DNA of 64,000 nucleotides from Bacillota bacterium (GCA_012838955.1 DUOH01000032.1:51522-115521); one strand, 5' to 3'. Counted from the stretch's first letter, positions 26,149 through 35,608 are shown. Program-made: numbers and translations. Notes: generated by a model from the sequence alone, not told the origin.

Positions 26149-28230
26149 ATGCGGGGGGTTGGGCAGATGAACCACATAACCGACTTAGGCGGAGAATGGC
26201 AACTTCATCCGGTAACGGAGTTCAGCACAATCTGGCTGAATAGGAATGCGCCTGCCGAGGGATGGACGGTTCAGAATCTTCCGGCTCATTGGCAAGAAGA
26301 ACCGGTCTTCAAAGATTATTCCGGAAAGATGATTTTTAGAAAAGAGTTTTCTATCGTTCCGGAGCAGGAACGCCTTTACCGTCTAGAGGTGGGCGGGGCT
26401 TTCTACCGCTACCGGGTTTATCTTAATAATTTTGCTTTGGGTGGCGCGAAAGGCTATTTTTACCCAACCTATTATAATATTACTCCTTATCTGAAAGCAG
26501 AAAACCTCTTGGTGTTGGAGGTTGACTCTCCGGAACCAACGATGGATGATCAAGTGCTCACCGGGCTCTTCTCCGGCTATATTGGGTTTCCGGACAAATA
26601 TAATCCGGGAGGAGTTTGGCGGCCGGTTAGGATCCTTACTTCCGGACCCGCCTATTTCGATGATTGGCGGCTTAGTACGGTAGAATTATCTAATGATCGG
26701 TGTAAGCTGCTTCTGCAGACCCGTATTTATGCTTCACGCGTGGCAAAAGTCAAGATAAAATTAGTTTTGCAGCCTCATAATTTTGAGGGGCCGGAGTTTG
26801 TATCCGAATTCGCTGTCAATCTTGGGCCGGGTATAAATGAGTTTAGAGAGAGTATTGAAGTAACCGGGGTTTGCCCTTGGTGGACATGGGATCTGGGAGA
26901 TCCCAACCTCTACAAAGTTGATCTAAGTCTGGTAGAGGGTGAAGAGGTTTGGGATCAACGCAGAGATCTGTTTGGGGTGCGTACTTTTGAGCTGAAAGAC
27001 TTTATCCCCTATTTGAACGGGGAGCGGATCTTCATCAAAGGGTCTGCTTATCTTCCTGTCGAAGTCTATCCGGCGAAGCTGAACAGAGAGGTTTTTCGCA
27101 AAGATCTGGCCCTGGCCAAAGAGAGTAACCAGAATGCTTTGCGCTGTTATAAACATATTGAACCAGTGGAGTTTTATAAGGCCACGGATGAGGCGGGAAT
27201 TTTGGTTTGGCAGGATTTTCCAATAAACTTGGGCTATCCCGGAGACGCGGTCACAGAAGTCCTCAACCAGGGAACTGAAATGGTAAAAATGCTTTATAAT
27301 CGTGCTTCTGTGGTGGTCTGGTCTCTTGGTAACCTCAGCGGCTATGAGGAGGGGTCTGAATTAACCGGGGGGAAACGAGCGTATCTTGCCTTGAAGGGAC
27401 TCTCCGAACGGGTGGGAAAGAGTCTGCGGGAGATTGATCCTACCCGGGCAGTGGTACCTTTTTCCGGCAGAAGAGGAATGTCGGCTGGCACTACTACAGA
27501 TTTGGGGTTCGGGTGCGGTGTGATTGACGGCGAAGGCGGGTTATTCAAGTTTGATCAGTACCGTACCGGTTTGTCCCGGAAAGCGATTAGGTTCGTCTCC
27601 TGGTTCGGCGCGCCCAGTACTTCGACTCATGAAGCAATGGTCTTTCCTCTGGAAAGAACCGATGCCCAGAGACGGGAGGCTTTGGGAGTTAAAGAAGAGA
27701 CGCCGGTGAAGAAAGCGCAAGAGGCGGCCTTGGCCAGTCAGGAATATCAAGGCGAGGTCCTCCGGTTCTATATTGATCGTCTCCGGTATCATAAATATAA
27801 TCCCACTGGGGGAATGTTCTTCTTTTGCCTACGCAGTATTTTACCGGGGGCTTTCTGGTCCGTTATTGATTCGGCGGGAAATACCAAGAAAAGCTATTAC
27901 ACTGTAAAGCTCTGTTATAGACCGCTTTATGTCTTTGCCCTTCTGAAGAAGGCTGTTTACCGTCGGGGAGAATTGTTGCAGTTTCCAATCTGCTTTAGCA
28001 ATGATCGGCACGACGAAAGGCCTTCGGTAGGAGTCAAAGCCCGGTTGATTGATGCCGACGGACAATTGGTCTGGAAGGACCAGTGGAGTGTTACCCCAGT
28101 GCCGGATGGTGAGACTGTTGTTTTGGGTAATGTCTCGGTCATGCTGATGAAAAGCGGCGAGTATACTCTGGAGATCACTTGGGAAGATGAAGAGAGCGTG
28201 GAAAACAGGTATCAAGTCTATGTAAAATAA
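26149..28230 (+). CDS. Glycoside hydrolase family 2-fold protein lacking both catalytic glutamates
   Basis: 693 residues with GH2 architecture. A sugar-binding jelly-roll domain (LGGEWQLHP ... FRKEFSIV ... GAFYRYRVYLNN) is followed by an Ig-like domain, then a TIM-barrel with FGVRTFELKD, the 'NGERIFIKGSAYLP' entry strand and ALRCYKHIEPVEFYKATDEAGILVWQDFP. The acid/base position, normally W-x-x-GN-E, reads WSLGNL with Leu396, and the nucleophile position, normally SEFG, reads SWFG with Trp485. Both are plain codon changes in an intact frame. The protein probably binds a glycan or acts as a regulator rather than hydrolysing. It lies between thiQ and a GH130 gene; AAGGAG precedes the ATG. Confidence 0.82.
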   Translation: MRGVGQMNHITDLGGEWQLHPVTEFSTIWLNRNAPAEGWTVQNLPAHWQEEPVFKDYSGKMIFRKEFSIVPEQERLYRLEVGGAFYRYRVYLNNFALGGAKGYFYPTYYNITPYLKAENLLVLEVDSPEPTMDDQVLTGLFSGYIGFPDKYNPGGVWRPVRILTSGPAYFDDWRLSTVELSNDRCKLLLQTRIYASRVAKVKIKLVLQPHNFEGPEFVSEFAVNLGPGINEFRESIEVTGVCPWWTWDLGDPNLYKVDLSLVEGEEVWDQRRDLFGVRTFELKDFIPYLNGERIFIKGSAYLPVEVYPAKLNREVFRKDLALAKESNQNALRCYKHIEPVEFYKATDEAGILVWQDFPINLGYPGDAVTEVLNQGTEMVKMLYNRASVVVWSLGNLSGYEEGSELTGGKRAYLALKGLSERVGKSLREIDPTRAVVPFSGRRGMSAGTTTDLGFGCGVIDGEGGLFKFDQYRTGLSRKAIRFVSWFGAPSTSTHEAMVFPLERTDAQRREALGVKEETPVKKAQEAALASQEYQGEVLRFYIDRLRYHKYNPTGGMFFFCLRSILPGAFWSVIDSAGNTKKSYYTVKLCYRPLYVFALLKKAVYRRGELLQFPICFSNDRHDERPSVGVKARLIDADGQLVWKDQWSVTPVPDGETVVLGNVSVMLMKSGEYTLEITWEDEESVENRYQVYVK

Positions 28231-28265
28231 GAGCTTCTTGATCCCCGTAGCTTCAAAAGGACGAT

Positions 28266-28313
28266 CAAACGTTAAGCCCTGTACAGATAGGTACAGGGCT
28301 TAACGTTTGTTTT
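28266..28313 (+). terminator. Long perfect hairpin after the GH2-fold gene
   Basis: A 19-bp perfect stem (28266-28284 with 28291-28309) around AGATAG, followed by a short TTTT run. It ends the GH2 transcript and separates it from the GH130 promoter. The stem is unusually long for a simple terminator. Confidence 0.75.
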
Positions 28314-28431
28314 ATCTATCAAAATCTGTGGAAATAGGTGATATGAATATGTGGAGGATTTAACTTTTAAAAGAGCGTAACCATGGCCCAGTACAGAGAG
28401 GGGAAGTTTGTTCCAGGATAAGTAGCATCCA

Positions 28432-28455
28432 ACTTTTCGCATAAAGCGCAAAAGT
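28432..28455 (+). promoter_or_regulatory. Operator-like inverted repeat before the GH130 promoter
   Basis: ACTTTTCGC-ATAAA-GCGCAAAAGT is an inverted repeat with one extra base in the right arm, centred on an A/T core and ending 19 bases before the -35 box. It could be a site for the LacI-type regulator encoded two genes on. Confidence 0.4.
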
Positions 28456-28474
28456 GCTAAATATTTAATAAAAA

Positions 28475-28503
28475 TTGCTTTATAAAGTATTATGTAATAT
28501 AAT
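28475..28503 (+). promoter_or_regulatory. SigA promoter of the GH130 gene
   Basis: TTGCTT (28475-28480), 17 bases, TATAAT (28498-28503). The start codon lies 45 bases downstream. The remainder of the 317-base gap holds the hairpin and operator-like repeat described above. Confidence 0.75.
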
Positions 28504-28547
28504 TAGTATACCGGTTTAGCACCTGAATATTGCTGAGGAGTGAAAAA

Positions 28548-29561
28548 ATGGAAAGAACGGTTCAAGAAAGCATGAAACAGTTAATAATCGGGGAAGCACT
28601 CCCCAACATCCCCTGGGAAGAGAAACCAGCCGGATGCCAGGACGTGGTTTGGCGATCAAAGAAAAATCCCATTATTCCCCGGGATTTGTTACGGACTTCA
28701 AATAGTATCTTCAATAGCGCGGTCGTTCCTTTTCAGGGAAAGTTTGCCGGTGTGTTCCGGTGTGACGACCGTCGTCGGCGGATGCAGATCCATAGCGGCC
28801 GGAGCGACGACGGGATTAACTGGGTGATCAAAGAGGAACCCATCAACTTTATCTGCGCTGATCCGGAGATTGCCGAGTTCACTTATGGACGATATGACCC
28901 ACGGGTCTGCTGGATCGAGGACCGTTACTATGTCACCTGGTGTAATGGGTATAAAGGGTATCCTACGATTGGTCTGGCTTATACCTATGATTTTGAAGAA
29001 TTTCACCAGCTGGAGAACGCCTTTTTACCTTTCAACCGAAATGGGGTGCTTTTCCCCAGAAAGATCAAGGGGAAATATGCTATGTTGAGCAGACCCAGTG
29101 ATAATGGGCATACTCCTTTTGGTGATATTTTCTACAGTGAAAGCCCTGATTTATGTTATTGGGGAAAACACCGTTATGTGATGGGCGCTACCACCGGGTG
29201 GCAAGCAACGAAGATCGGGGCTGGTCCGACTCCGATTGAGACCACCGAAGGATGGTTACTGATCTACCACGGAGTTCTCACCTCTTGTAATGGTTTTCTG
29301 TATAGCGCCGGCGCCGCTCTGCTTGACTTAGATGAGCCTTGGAAAGTGATCCACCGTACCTCATCATATATTATTTCTCCACAAACGATCTATGAAAATG
29401 TGGGAGATGTGCCGAATGTAGTCTTTCCTTGCGCCGCTCTGTGCGATGCTGCTACCGGTAGAATCGCCATTTATTATGGGGCAGCAGATACAGTAACTTG
29501 TTTAGCCTTTGCCCAAGTTGAGGAGTTGATCGACTTTATTAAGGAAGACGCGAAGAAATAG
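28548..29561 (+). CDS. GH130-family beta-mannoside phosphorylase-type enzyme
   Basis: 337 residues of the five-bladed GH130 fold. Typical motifs are [37 protein letters not shown] with the catalytic-type Asp117, [40 protein letters not shown] and [13 protein letters not shown]. Most of the family phosphorolyse or hydrolyse beta-1,2- or beta-1,4-mannosides to mannose 1-phosphate and a shorter sugar. The exact linkage cannot be read from the sequence. I use ATG 28548 with GAGGAG at 8 bases, not the TTG upstream. It precedes a LacI regulator and follows the GH2-fold pseudoenzyme. Confidence 0.88.
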   Translation: MERTVQESMKQLIIGEALPNIPWEEKPAGCQDVVWRSKKNPIIPRDLLRTSNSIFNSAVVPFQGKFAGVFRCDDRRRRMQIHSGRSDDGINWVIKEEPINFICADPEIAEFTYGRYDPRVCWIEDRYYVTWCNGYKGYPTIGLAYTYDFEEFHQLENAFLPFNRNGVLFPRKIKGKYAMLSRPSDNGHTPFGDIFYSESPDLCYWGKHRYVMGATTGWQATKIGAGPTPIETTEGWLLIYHGVLTSCNGFLYSAGAALLDLDEPWKVIHRTSSYIISPQTIYENVGDVPNVVFPCAALCDAATGRIAIYYGAADTVTCLAFAQVEELIDFIKEDAKK

Positions 29562-29686
29562 AGGATTGCAGGGAAAGAGATCGGGACTGTCTCTGTGAGT
29601 AAGGGCTGGATAAAGTGCCTGATGCCTCTGGAAAGAGTAATTTTGCTGGCAAGACGAGTTTCAAGAGGGGAAGGAAGGTAGAACTC

Positions 29687-30715
29687 ATGGCCATTACCAT
29701 TAAGGATCTTGCGAAGTTGGCTAATGTTTCAAAAGGCACTGTTTCCCGGGTGATTAACGGTAGCTCCGGAGTAGGGGCGGAGACCAGACAACGAATTTTA
29801 AAACTCATTAAGGATCTGGATTATCAACCGAATATTTCCGCCCGAGGGTTGGCAGCCAAGCGTTCATATAATATCGGTATGATTATTCCCCACACAGGCA
29901 ATTACTCCTTGTCTAGTTCCTATTGGTCCGCATTGCTTACCGCCGTTAATGAGCAGGTGATGGCGAGAGGCTATAACCTTTTGTTCTCCACAGCCCGGGC
30001 TCAGGATGATGTGGCCTCCTCCTACCGGACAATTTTAAAAAGGCGCTGTGCAGATGGGTTGATTATCGGCGCCGATCAATTTGGCGAGGAACACCTGGCT
30101 GAATTATTGACTATGGATTTCCCCTTCGTCACGGTAGGCAAGACACCGAACAACTCTGTTTACTATGTTGATGTGGACAATCGGGGCGGCGCCCGTCAGA
30201 TGACAGAGTACCTGCTCGATCAGGGCCACCGGAAGATCGCCTTGTTGACCGGACCTCTGGAATATCCTTATGTTCAAGAGCGGATCCAAGGGTTTAGTCA
30301 GGTAATGATGGCGGCGGGGCTTTCTCCGCATCAAATCTTTCATTGCCCTTATCAAATTCAGGCGGCGAAAGAAAAGACAAAAGATCTTCTAAAACTGTTT
30401 CCGGAGACAACAGCGATCTTCGCTGCCTGCTCCGAACTGGTGTGGGGCGTAATCAAGGCCGCTCAGGAAATGAAGATAAAGATCCCGGACGATCTGTCAC
30501 TGGTCTCTTTTGATGATCATCCCTTGTTTGAGGTCTTCTCTCCGGAGATTACCGCAGTCAGCCAACGAATAAATGAAGTAGGGAGAACCGCTGCGGAGCG
30601 ACTCTTCGAATTAGTAGAAGGCGCCGTCCCGGCCCAGAAAGGGATTGTTTTATCTACTGAAATTATTGTGCGTAGATCATGCGCTAATCGGTGTAAATCT
30701 TCACATCCACATTAA
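29687..30715 (+). CDS. LacI-family transcriptional regulator
   Basis: 342 residues: N-terminal helix-turn-helix ITIKDLAKLANVSKGTVSRVING and hinge helix NISARGLAAKRS, then a periplasmic-binding-like effector domain (YNIGMIIPHTGNYSLSSSYWSALL, YVDVDNRGGARQMTEYLLDQGHRKIALLTG, SFDDHPLFEVFSPEITAV). ATG 29687 with GGAAGGT upstream fits the family start; an in-frame upstream codon at 29615 would add 24 unrelated residues. It probably senses an oligosaccharide and controls the GH130 gene and possibly the GH2-fold gene. Its 3' end overlaps the convergent exporter gene by 32 bases. Confidence 0.93.
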   Translation: MAITIKDLAKLANVSKGTVSRVINGSSGVGAETRQRILKLIKDLDYQPNISARGLAAKRSYNIGMIIPHTGNYSLSSSYWSALLTAVNEQVMARGYNLLFSTARAQDDVASSYRTILKRRCADGLIIGADQFGEEHLAELLTMDFPFVTVGKTPNNSVYYVDVDNRGGARQMTEYLLDQGHRKIALLTGPLEYPYVQERIQGFSQVMMAAGLSPHQIFHCPYQIQAAKEKTKDLLKLFPETTAIFAACSELVWGVIKAAQEMKIKIPDDLSLVSFDDHPLFEVFSPEITAVSQRINEVGRTAAERLFELVEGAVPAQKGIVLSTEIIVRRSCANRCKSSHPH

Positions 30716-31820
30716 AGTTGGGTAAAAGGAAGTGGTCGTGCTGTTCAAAGGAGATCTCTACCGGAACGACGGTTTCTCCGTTTTCCACCACAGCCAGCTC
30801 TGAAAGGCGGGTAATCTTACCCCGGTAAGATCTAGAGTAATCCGCCACCGGGCTGATTAAGACGTCTGCTCCGATCTTGACGTCTTTAATGAAGTCTTCC
30901 CCTATATTAGCCTCGATGACCAGACTGTCCAGGTTGACAATGGTCATGGCTTTCTTTTCAATGAAGAACAAATCACCTTCGGCGTAGTTGATCTCTGCGA
31001 CCACACCGTTTTCAAATTTACAAATGACCTGGTCGTTGCGGATAAAACTCTGGTTCAGCTGTTTCTTTAAAATATTTAGTTTCTCTTCTAATAAGGCAAT
31101 TTTGGCTCTCTGCATTTGGATACTGCTGTATGAGGAGGCTGGTTTCGGCGTCTCTAACGGAGCCGTCTCCGAAGGAGCCGACTTTAGCATTAACTCAGTA
31201 CGGAGATCTTCGATCTCCTCTTTTTTTTCTTGGCGTAGATGGGCGAGGGATAATTTCAGATCAAAGAGGTTCTTCTCTAAATCCTCCACTTCGGAGCGGG
31301 GGATAGCCTCTTTCGCTAAGAGGCGCCGTTTCTTCTCCAATTCCCTTTCGGTTTTTTCTAAATCCATCAGGAGACGCTTAATCTCATAGTCGGTATTTTC
31401 GGCCAGACGCTGCTCCTTTTCGGCGATTTCTTCTCTTAATTGCTGGAGAGCGATTTCTTCTTTTCTCAATTCAAAGCGGGCCAGGTTCAGTTCATATTCA
31501 GTATTGAGGATTTCAGCGCGATGGACGTCCACATCCAGGGAGAGTAAGGGTTCACCCAGGGTTACTCTCTGTCCAACCTTTACGTATATCTCTTTCACCC
31601 TAGCGGAAAAGTCAAAGTTCACACTCATTGCTTCAGTGCCTTTCACTACTCCGAAAGCTTCAATGCTTGGCCTTTCTACCGGCTGTTCCGGTTGATGCTG
31701 GTCTGTTTCCGTTTGAGCGAGAGCCCCTTTCGTCTGTTCTTTGGCGCATCCGGTCGCCAAGAGACAGAATCCGGCCAGTCCCAGTAGACAAAGGAGGAAG
31801 ATCAAAACTGATTTTTTCAT
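30684..31820 (-). CDS. Periplasmic adaptor (HlyD/MacA-type) lipoprotein
   Basis: 378 residues from an ATG that overlaps the stop of the ATPase gene (TAATG). The N-terminus ([25 protein letters not shown]) carries a lipobox. The lipoyl-like half (KVGQRVTLGEPLLSLDVDVHRAEI) flanks a long coiled coil of about 150 residues rich in Glu, Leu and Lys, then a beta-barrel part (VVAEINYAEGDLFFIEKKAMTIVNLDSLVIEANI). Such adaptors link MacB/FtsX-type exporters to the outer envelope. In an organism with an outer membrane it could bridge to a TolC-like channel, but none is encoded nearby. Confidence 0.88.
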   Translation of the reverse strand: MKKSVLIFLLCLLGLAGFCLLATGCAKEQTKGALAQTETDQHQPEQPVERPSIEAFGVVKGTEAMSVNFDFSARVKEIYVKVGQRVTLGEPLLSLDVDVHRAEILNTEYELNLARFELRKEEIALQQLREEIAEKEQRLAENTDYEIKRLLMDLEKTERELEKKRRLLAKEAIPRSEVEDLEKNLFDLKLSLAHLRQEKKEEIEDLRTELMLKSAPSETAPLETPKPASSYSSIQMQRAKIALLEEKLNILKKQLNQSFIRNDQVICKFENGVVAEINYAEGDLFFIEKKAMTIVNLDSLVIEANIGEDFIKDVKIGADVLISPVADYSRSYRGKITRLSELAVVENGETVVPVEISFEQHDHFLLPNFNVDVKIYTD

Positions 31821-32494
31821 TATTCCCACACCTTTCCGTCACGTACATTAATTATCCTCTGGCCGTAGGAGGCGGCCTCCCGGGAGTGTGTAACCTGGAC
31901 GATGGTCTTTCCCTTTTCCAGATTGATCCGTTGTAAAAGGGCCATCACCTCCATACCGGTTTTGGAATCCAGATTACCGATGGGCTCATCGGCCAGGATT
32001 AGATCGGGATCGTTGATTAAGGCGCGGGCGATGGCCACCCGTTGTTGTTGGCCGCCCGATAATTCTCTGGGCGTATGGCGGCGGTGTCCGGCCAGCCCTA
32101 CAGTTTCCAGGATCTCGTCCAGCTTATCCCGGTAGGACTTGAGACGTTTACCGTCTAGTAAGACCGGGAGTAAGATATTCTCCTCTACATTCAGGTTGGG
32201 AATAAGGTTATAAAATTGAAAAACAAAGCCAAAATGCCGTCGGCGTAGGATACTTTCCTCCCGGTCTGTCATGACCGCCAATTCCTTATTTCTAAAGCGG
32301 ACTCGGCCGGAGGTCGGTTTATCTAATCCACCGAGGAGGTAAAGGAGGGTGCTCTTACCGGAACCGGACGGACCCATAATTGAGACAAACTCTCCTTCCT
32401 CGATGACGAGGTTGATATCTTTTAATACCTCTATTCTTAATTCCCCCAAGGTAAACGTCTTATATAGCTTTTCCGTTTCAATAATTGGGGACAT
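31820..32494 (-). CDS. ABC transporter ATPase, MacB/LolD type
   Basis: 224 residues: [25 protein letters not shown] at the start, Walker [25 protein letters not shown]-loop [21 protein letters not shown], signature [15 protein letters not shown], Walker [18 protein letters not shown]. This is the class that works with FtsX-fold permeases on lipoproteins, peptides or antibiotics. I use ATG 32494, which has AGGTG at 8 bases, rather than the GTG nine bases upstream. It is the middle gene of a three-gene minus-strand operon. Confidence 0.93.
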   Translation of the reverse strand: MSPIIETEKLYKTFTLGELRIEVLKDINLVIEEGEFVSIMGPSGSGKSTLLYLLGGLDKPTSGRVRFRNKELAVMTDREESILRRRHFGFVFQFYNLIPNLNVEENILLPVLLDGKRLKSYRDKLDEILETVGLAGHRRHTPRELSGGQQQRVAIARALINDPDLILADEPIGNLDSKTGMEVMALLQRINLEKGKTIVQVTHSREAASYGQRIINVRDGKVWE

Positions 32495-32548
32495 ATTAAT
32501 CACCTGCTTTCAGCCTACCGTCACCCGGAAGCGCGGTTCCGGGTGATG

Positions 32549-35029
32549 TTATTCGTATTTAATAGCCTCCACAATACTGAGTTTGGAGGATTTCAGCGCC
32601 GGACCGGTGGTGGCGATAATATTGATGAGTACTCCAGCCAGTAGTGAGGAGAGAAAGAGAGAAAGCGAATGATGAATGGGAATGTCAGTGGCGAGAGCTT
32701 TGATCACTAAAGGAACGATGCGGAGGAGGCAATACCCTGAAAGAAGGCCGATGCCCCCTCCGATTAGTCCGCCGGTTAGGGATTCTAAAAAAAACATGGT
32801 TATGCTCTGCGCTTTGCTCATGCCAATGGACCGTAAAACCGCCAGCGGACGTCGGCGTTCGAGAAAACTAATGAGGAGGTTGTTGAAGACTCCGAAGGTT
32901 CCGATGACTAAGGCCATGAGGGAGAAAGCCTGCATTACAGTGAAGATCTTCTCATTTGAGCGCAGGTTATCCTCGGTCATCTGGTCCATGGTAGTGAGCC
33001 AAGGATCCCTCCTGGCCATCCTGTGCTTGATCTTCTCCACTACTAGTACAGGGTCCTTAGAGGTTTTGATATAAAGCTCATTATAGTATCGGAGGTTCAT
33101 ATCCAATTTTAGGTAACGCTCGGCGATTAAGGCAAAATTGCCGTTCCACATCAGCGAGTCAAAAAAACCGATGATGCGGTATCTACGTTCACCCCTATTC
33201 AGTTTGAGGGTGAGGAGATCGCCTTTCTTCACTCCCAGCCTTTCACGGAGACTGTTTGTAATCAAAATATGACGGCCGGTATCAAGCTCTTCCAGGAGGA
33301 TTTGGTCCAGGTCAAGATCCCAATAGTTAAGGTATTTATCTTTGTTCACCCCGTGTAGCAGGTTGATTCGTTCCCGGAGATTGGTCACTTCAAGATGGGT
33401 GGCGGTATATAACCCATAGGTATCCTCCACCCCGTCGATTCTCCGGAGGATTGCTTCAATATTACGGTCAGTCTGCGACGCCCAGAAGAAGATTTGAAAT
33501 TTACCGTCTTTATAAAAGTTCGTCACCTCTCTGGCTACACTGTAACTGACTGTATTAATCATTAACAAACTGGAGAGCCCCAAAGCCAGGAGGGTGATAT
33601 TGTTGAGGACGCCTTTGTTCTCCCGGAGGTTTTTAGCGGCCAGAATTCCGATATTCCCGAATAAATGGAGATAAACCCCTGTCATACCTCGTAGACAGAT
33701 GGCCGTCAGGGTTGGCGTGAGTAGGGTGAATCCACAGATGCACATAGTCAAACAAACCATCGCTACAGGAAGAAGTAGATGAAATGGGGTGAACCAAGGA
33801 AAAAGCAGACCAAGAAGGACAAAGGTCAAGCCCAACACCGGTTTCCATCTTTTCTGTCTGCTCCTATTCTTTCGGATATTCAGGATAAGGTTTTTCACAG
33901 GAATTCCAGAGACCTTAATGATGGGTATGATCGAACTGGTCACGGAGAGGAATACAGCCAAGGTAAGGGCTGACGCCAGGTTAGTCGGGGGGTAACTAAG
34001 AGTGACCGGAACAGACCGCATAAAGTCGGGACGAATTTTTATGGTAATCAGATATAAAACACCGATTCCGGAGACGCAACCGAAGAAACCACCGATCAGG
34101 CCGTACATAAGGCTTTCCGCGATCAGAATCAGGCTGGTCAGAGTCTTAGTCGCCCCGATACTACGGAATGTACCGATGATGGGCAGTCTTTCTCTGGTGA
34201 TTACCTTAAAGGTAGAATAAATTATGTAGATGCTCATCAGGAGGACCACTGCCCCCATCAGTTGAAAGGTGACCGTTAGGGATCTGGTGTATTCAACCAA
34301 CTCTTCCTCGGTAAAGGTTTCGCGCACTCGGTAGCGGGGGTAGGCTTCATGAAGTTTCTGGATGATCTCCTCTTTTCTCTGAGGGTCCTTTACTTTTAAA
34401 TAAAGGGTGGTGGCCTTTCCCCGGGCACGTAAGATGGAGGCCAAAGTATCAATGGGTGTAATCACCGTGGCGAATTGGCCGTCGTCTTGAAAGGGACCGC
34501 TTGGTTCCGCTAAGGCTGATAGTAAAAAACGCCGCTTGGCGCCAAAAACCTCAATGTCCAAATAGTCGCCGAGTTTGAAACCGTACTTTTCTGCGATGGT
34601 TTTACTAATAATCACCTTTTTTCCGTAGAAAGGAAGCAGATTCTCCTGGGCGGCCAGGTAATAAGGGTTCATCTTTTGCAGGTCAGCCAAGTCAAAGCCT
34701 TTGACCCTCAGACGTAAGGTTTCGTTGGACAAGAGGAGATTTCCATTGGCTTCGATCACGCCCACAATATATTTGAAGTCTTCGGCCAGATGCTCAGCAG
34801 GGCGGGGGGTAAGAAAATTAGAAGGTGACTGCTTGGTCGGGTAGATGAGTAAATCAGCAGAACCGAAGTAGACGGTCATCCGTTCGATAAACATTTCTTT
34901 CGCTGTTTCGGAAAGAGATTCTGTCGCAAAATACAGGGCGGAAGAGAGCATAATCGAAAAGAGAACCAACAGCGTCCGGAGCTTTTTCTCCTGGATGTTT
35001 TTGAGGACAAACTTTATGATAATACGCAT
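32549..35029 (-). CDS. FtsX-family ABC transporter permease (two FtsX domains)
   Basis: 826 residues from ATG 35029 (MRIIIKFVLKNIQEKKLRTLLVLFSIMLSS, the usual permease start). The frame stays open another 65 codons upstream, but that stretch lacks a ribosome site and membrane-protein character. The first FtsX core is at about residues 240-370. A second, with its own extracytoplasmic domain (FYKDGKFQIFFWASQTDRN ...), ends in IATTGPALKSSKLSIVEAIKYE, the hallmark C-terminus. This is the ten-helix layout seen in large lipoprotein- or peptide-exporting permeases. It is the first gene of the exporter operon. The substrate is unknown. Confidence 0.87.
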   Translation of the reverse strand: MRIIIKFVLKNIQEKKLRTLLVLFSIMLSSALYFATESLSETAKEMFIERMTVYFGSADLLIYPTKQSPSNFLTPRPAEHLAEDFKYIVGVIEANGNLLLSNETLRLRVKGFDLADLQKMNPYYLAAQENLLPFYGKKVIISKTIAEKYGFKLGDYLDIEVFGAKRRFLLSALAEPSGPFQDDGQFATVITPIDTLASILRARGKATTLYLKVKDPQRKEEIIQKLHEAYPRYRVRETFTEEELVEYTRSLTVTFQLMGAVVLLMSIYIIYSTFKVITRERLPIIGTFRSIGATKTLTSLILIAESLMYGLIGGFFGCVSGIGVLYLITIKIRPDFMRSVPVTLSYPPTNLASALTLAVFLSVTSSIIPIIKVSGIPVKNLILNIRKNRSRQKRWKPVLGLTFVLLGLLFPWFTPFHLLLPVAMVCLTMCICGFTLLTPTLTAICLRGMTGVYLHLFGNIGILAAKNLRENKGVLNNITLLALGLSSLLMINTVSYSVAREVTNFYKDGKFQIFFWASQTDRNIEAILRRIDGVEDTYGLYTATHLEVTNLRERINLLHGVNKDKYLNYWDLDLDQILLEELDTGRHILITNSLRERLGVKKGDLLTLKLNRGERRYRIIGFFDSLMWNGNFALIAERYLKLDMNLRYYNELYIKTSKDPVLVVEKIKHRMARRDPWLTTMDQMTEDNLRSNEKIFTVMQAFSLMALVIGTFGVFNNLLISFLERRRPLAVLRSIGMSKAQSITMFFLESLTGGLIGGGIGLLSGYCLLRIVPLVIKALATDIPIHHSLSLFLSSLLAGVLINIIATTGPALKSSKLSIVEAIKYE

Positions 35030-35242
35030 GGCACATCGCTCATTCCATAAAAACCTGAACCAATAGGAACCAGGCGCACGGTCCGTCGCCAACCGTCCTA
35101 CTGTCTCATGGTATAACTCTCTCATATTATATAGGAAAACAGCTGGATAAAAAAGGGGAAAAATTTCTCTGATGGAAAAATGTCTGAAAATACCTATATC
35201 TACCGGTAGATTTGTGGCCCACATTGAGCGGGAATTTTACTC

Positions 35243-35271
35243 TTGACAAAACTTACGACCGTGTATATAAT
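35243..35271 (+). promoter_or_regulatory. SigA promoter of the ilvBNC operon
   Basis: TTGACA (35243-35248), 17 bases, TATAAT (35266-35271): a full consensus promoter. The T-box leader begins about 40 bases later. Confidence 0.92.
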
Positions 35272-35299
35272 AAGCAAAATTATATTCTCAAAGGAAACA

Positions 35300-35608
35300 A
35301 CTGTATATCCCAAGGCAATGAAGGGGAGGAGTACAACGGTGTGGAGTTTACAGAGAGTCGGCGTTCGGTGAAAGCCGGTAACACACATCGGTGGAAGGTA
35401 GCCCCGGAGCTGCCGGATGGAAGTTTTCGCGTGTATGTCTGTACGCGAAGATGCGTACATCCGGCCGGACCCATCGTTACCGGGGAAGTGGAATATTAGT
35501 AAATTGCTAGTATTGGCACTTACAGAGAGTGATGCTGTGAAGCGACACTAAAGTAGGGTGGTACCACGGTCCTTCCGTCCCTAACCGGGGGGGAAGGCTT
35601 TTTTATAT
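35300..35608 (+). promoter_or_regulatory. T-box leader of ilvBNC
   Basis: Stem I has the AGTA motif (35330-35333) next to CAACGGTGTG, which pairs with CACATCGGTG (35384-35393) and is followed by GAA. The conserved T-box sequence AGGGTGGTACCACG is at 35555-35568, and a terminator (CCTTCC/GGAAGG then TTTTTT) ends at about 35608. Uncharged tRNA should favour the antiterminator. The specifier after GAA is GGT or, one base later, GTA (Val); the register is unclear. The 35030-35658 gap holds only this leader and its promoter. Confidence 0.93.

Noticed and set aside
35030..35224. 65-codon N-terminal extension of the FtsX permease
   Set aside because: No ribosome site, and the family begins at the later ATG.
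35387..35389. ATC as the isoleucine specifier of the ilvBNC T-box
   Set aside because: This triplet pairs in Stem I (CAACGGTGTG with CACATCGGTG), so it would not be exposed to the anticodon.
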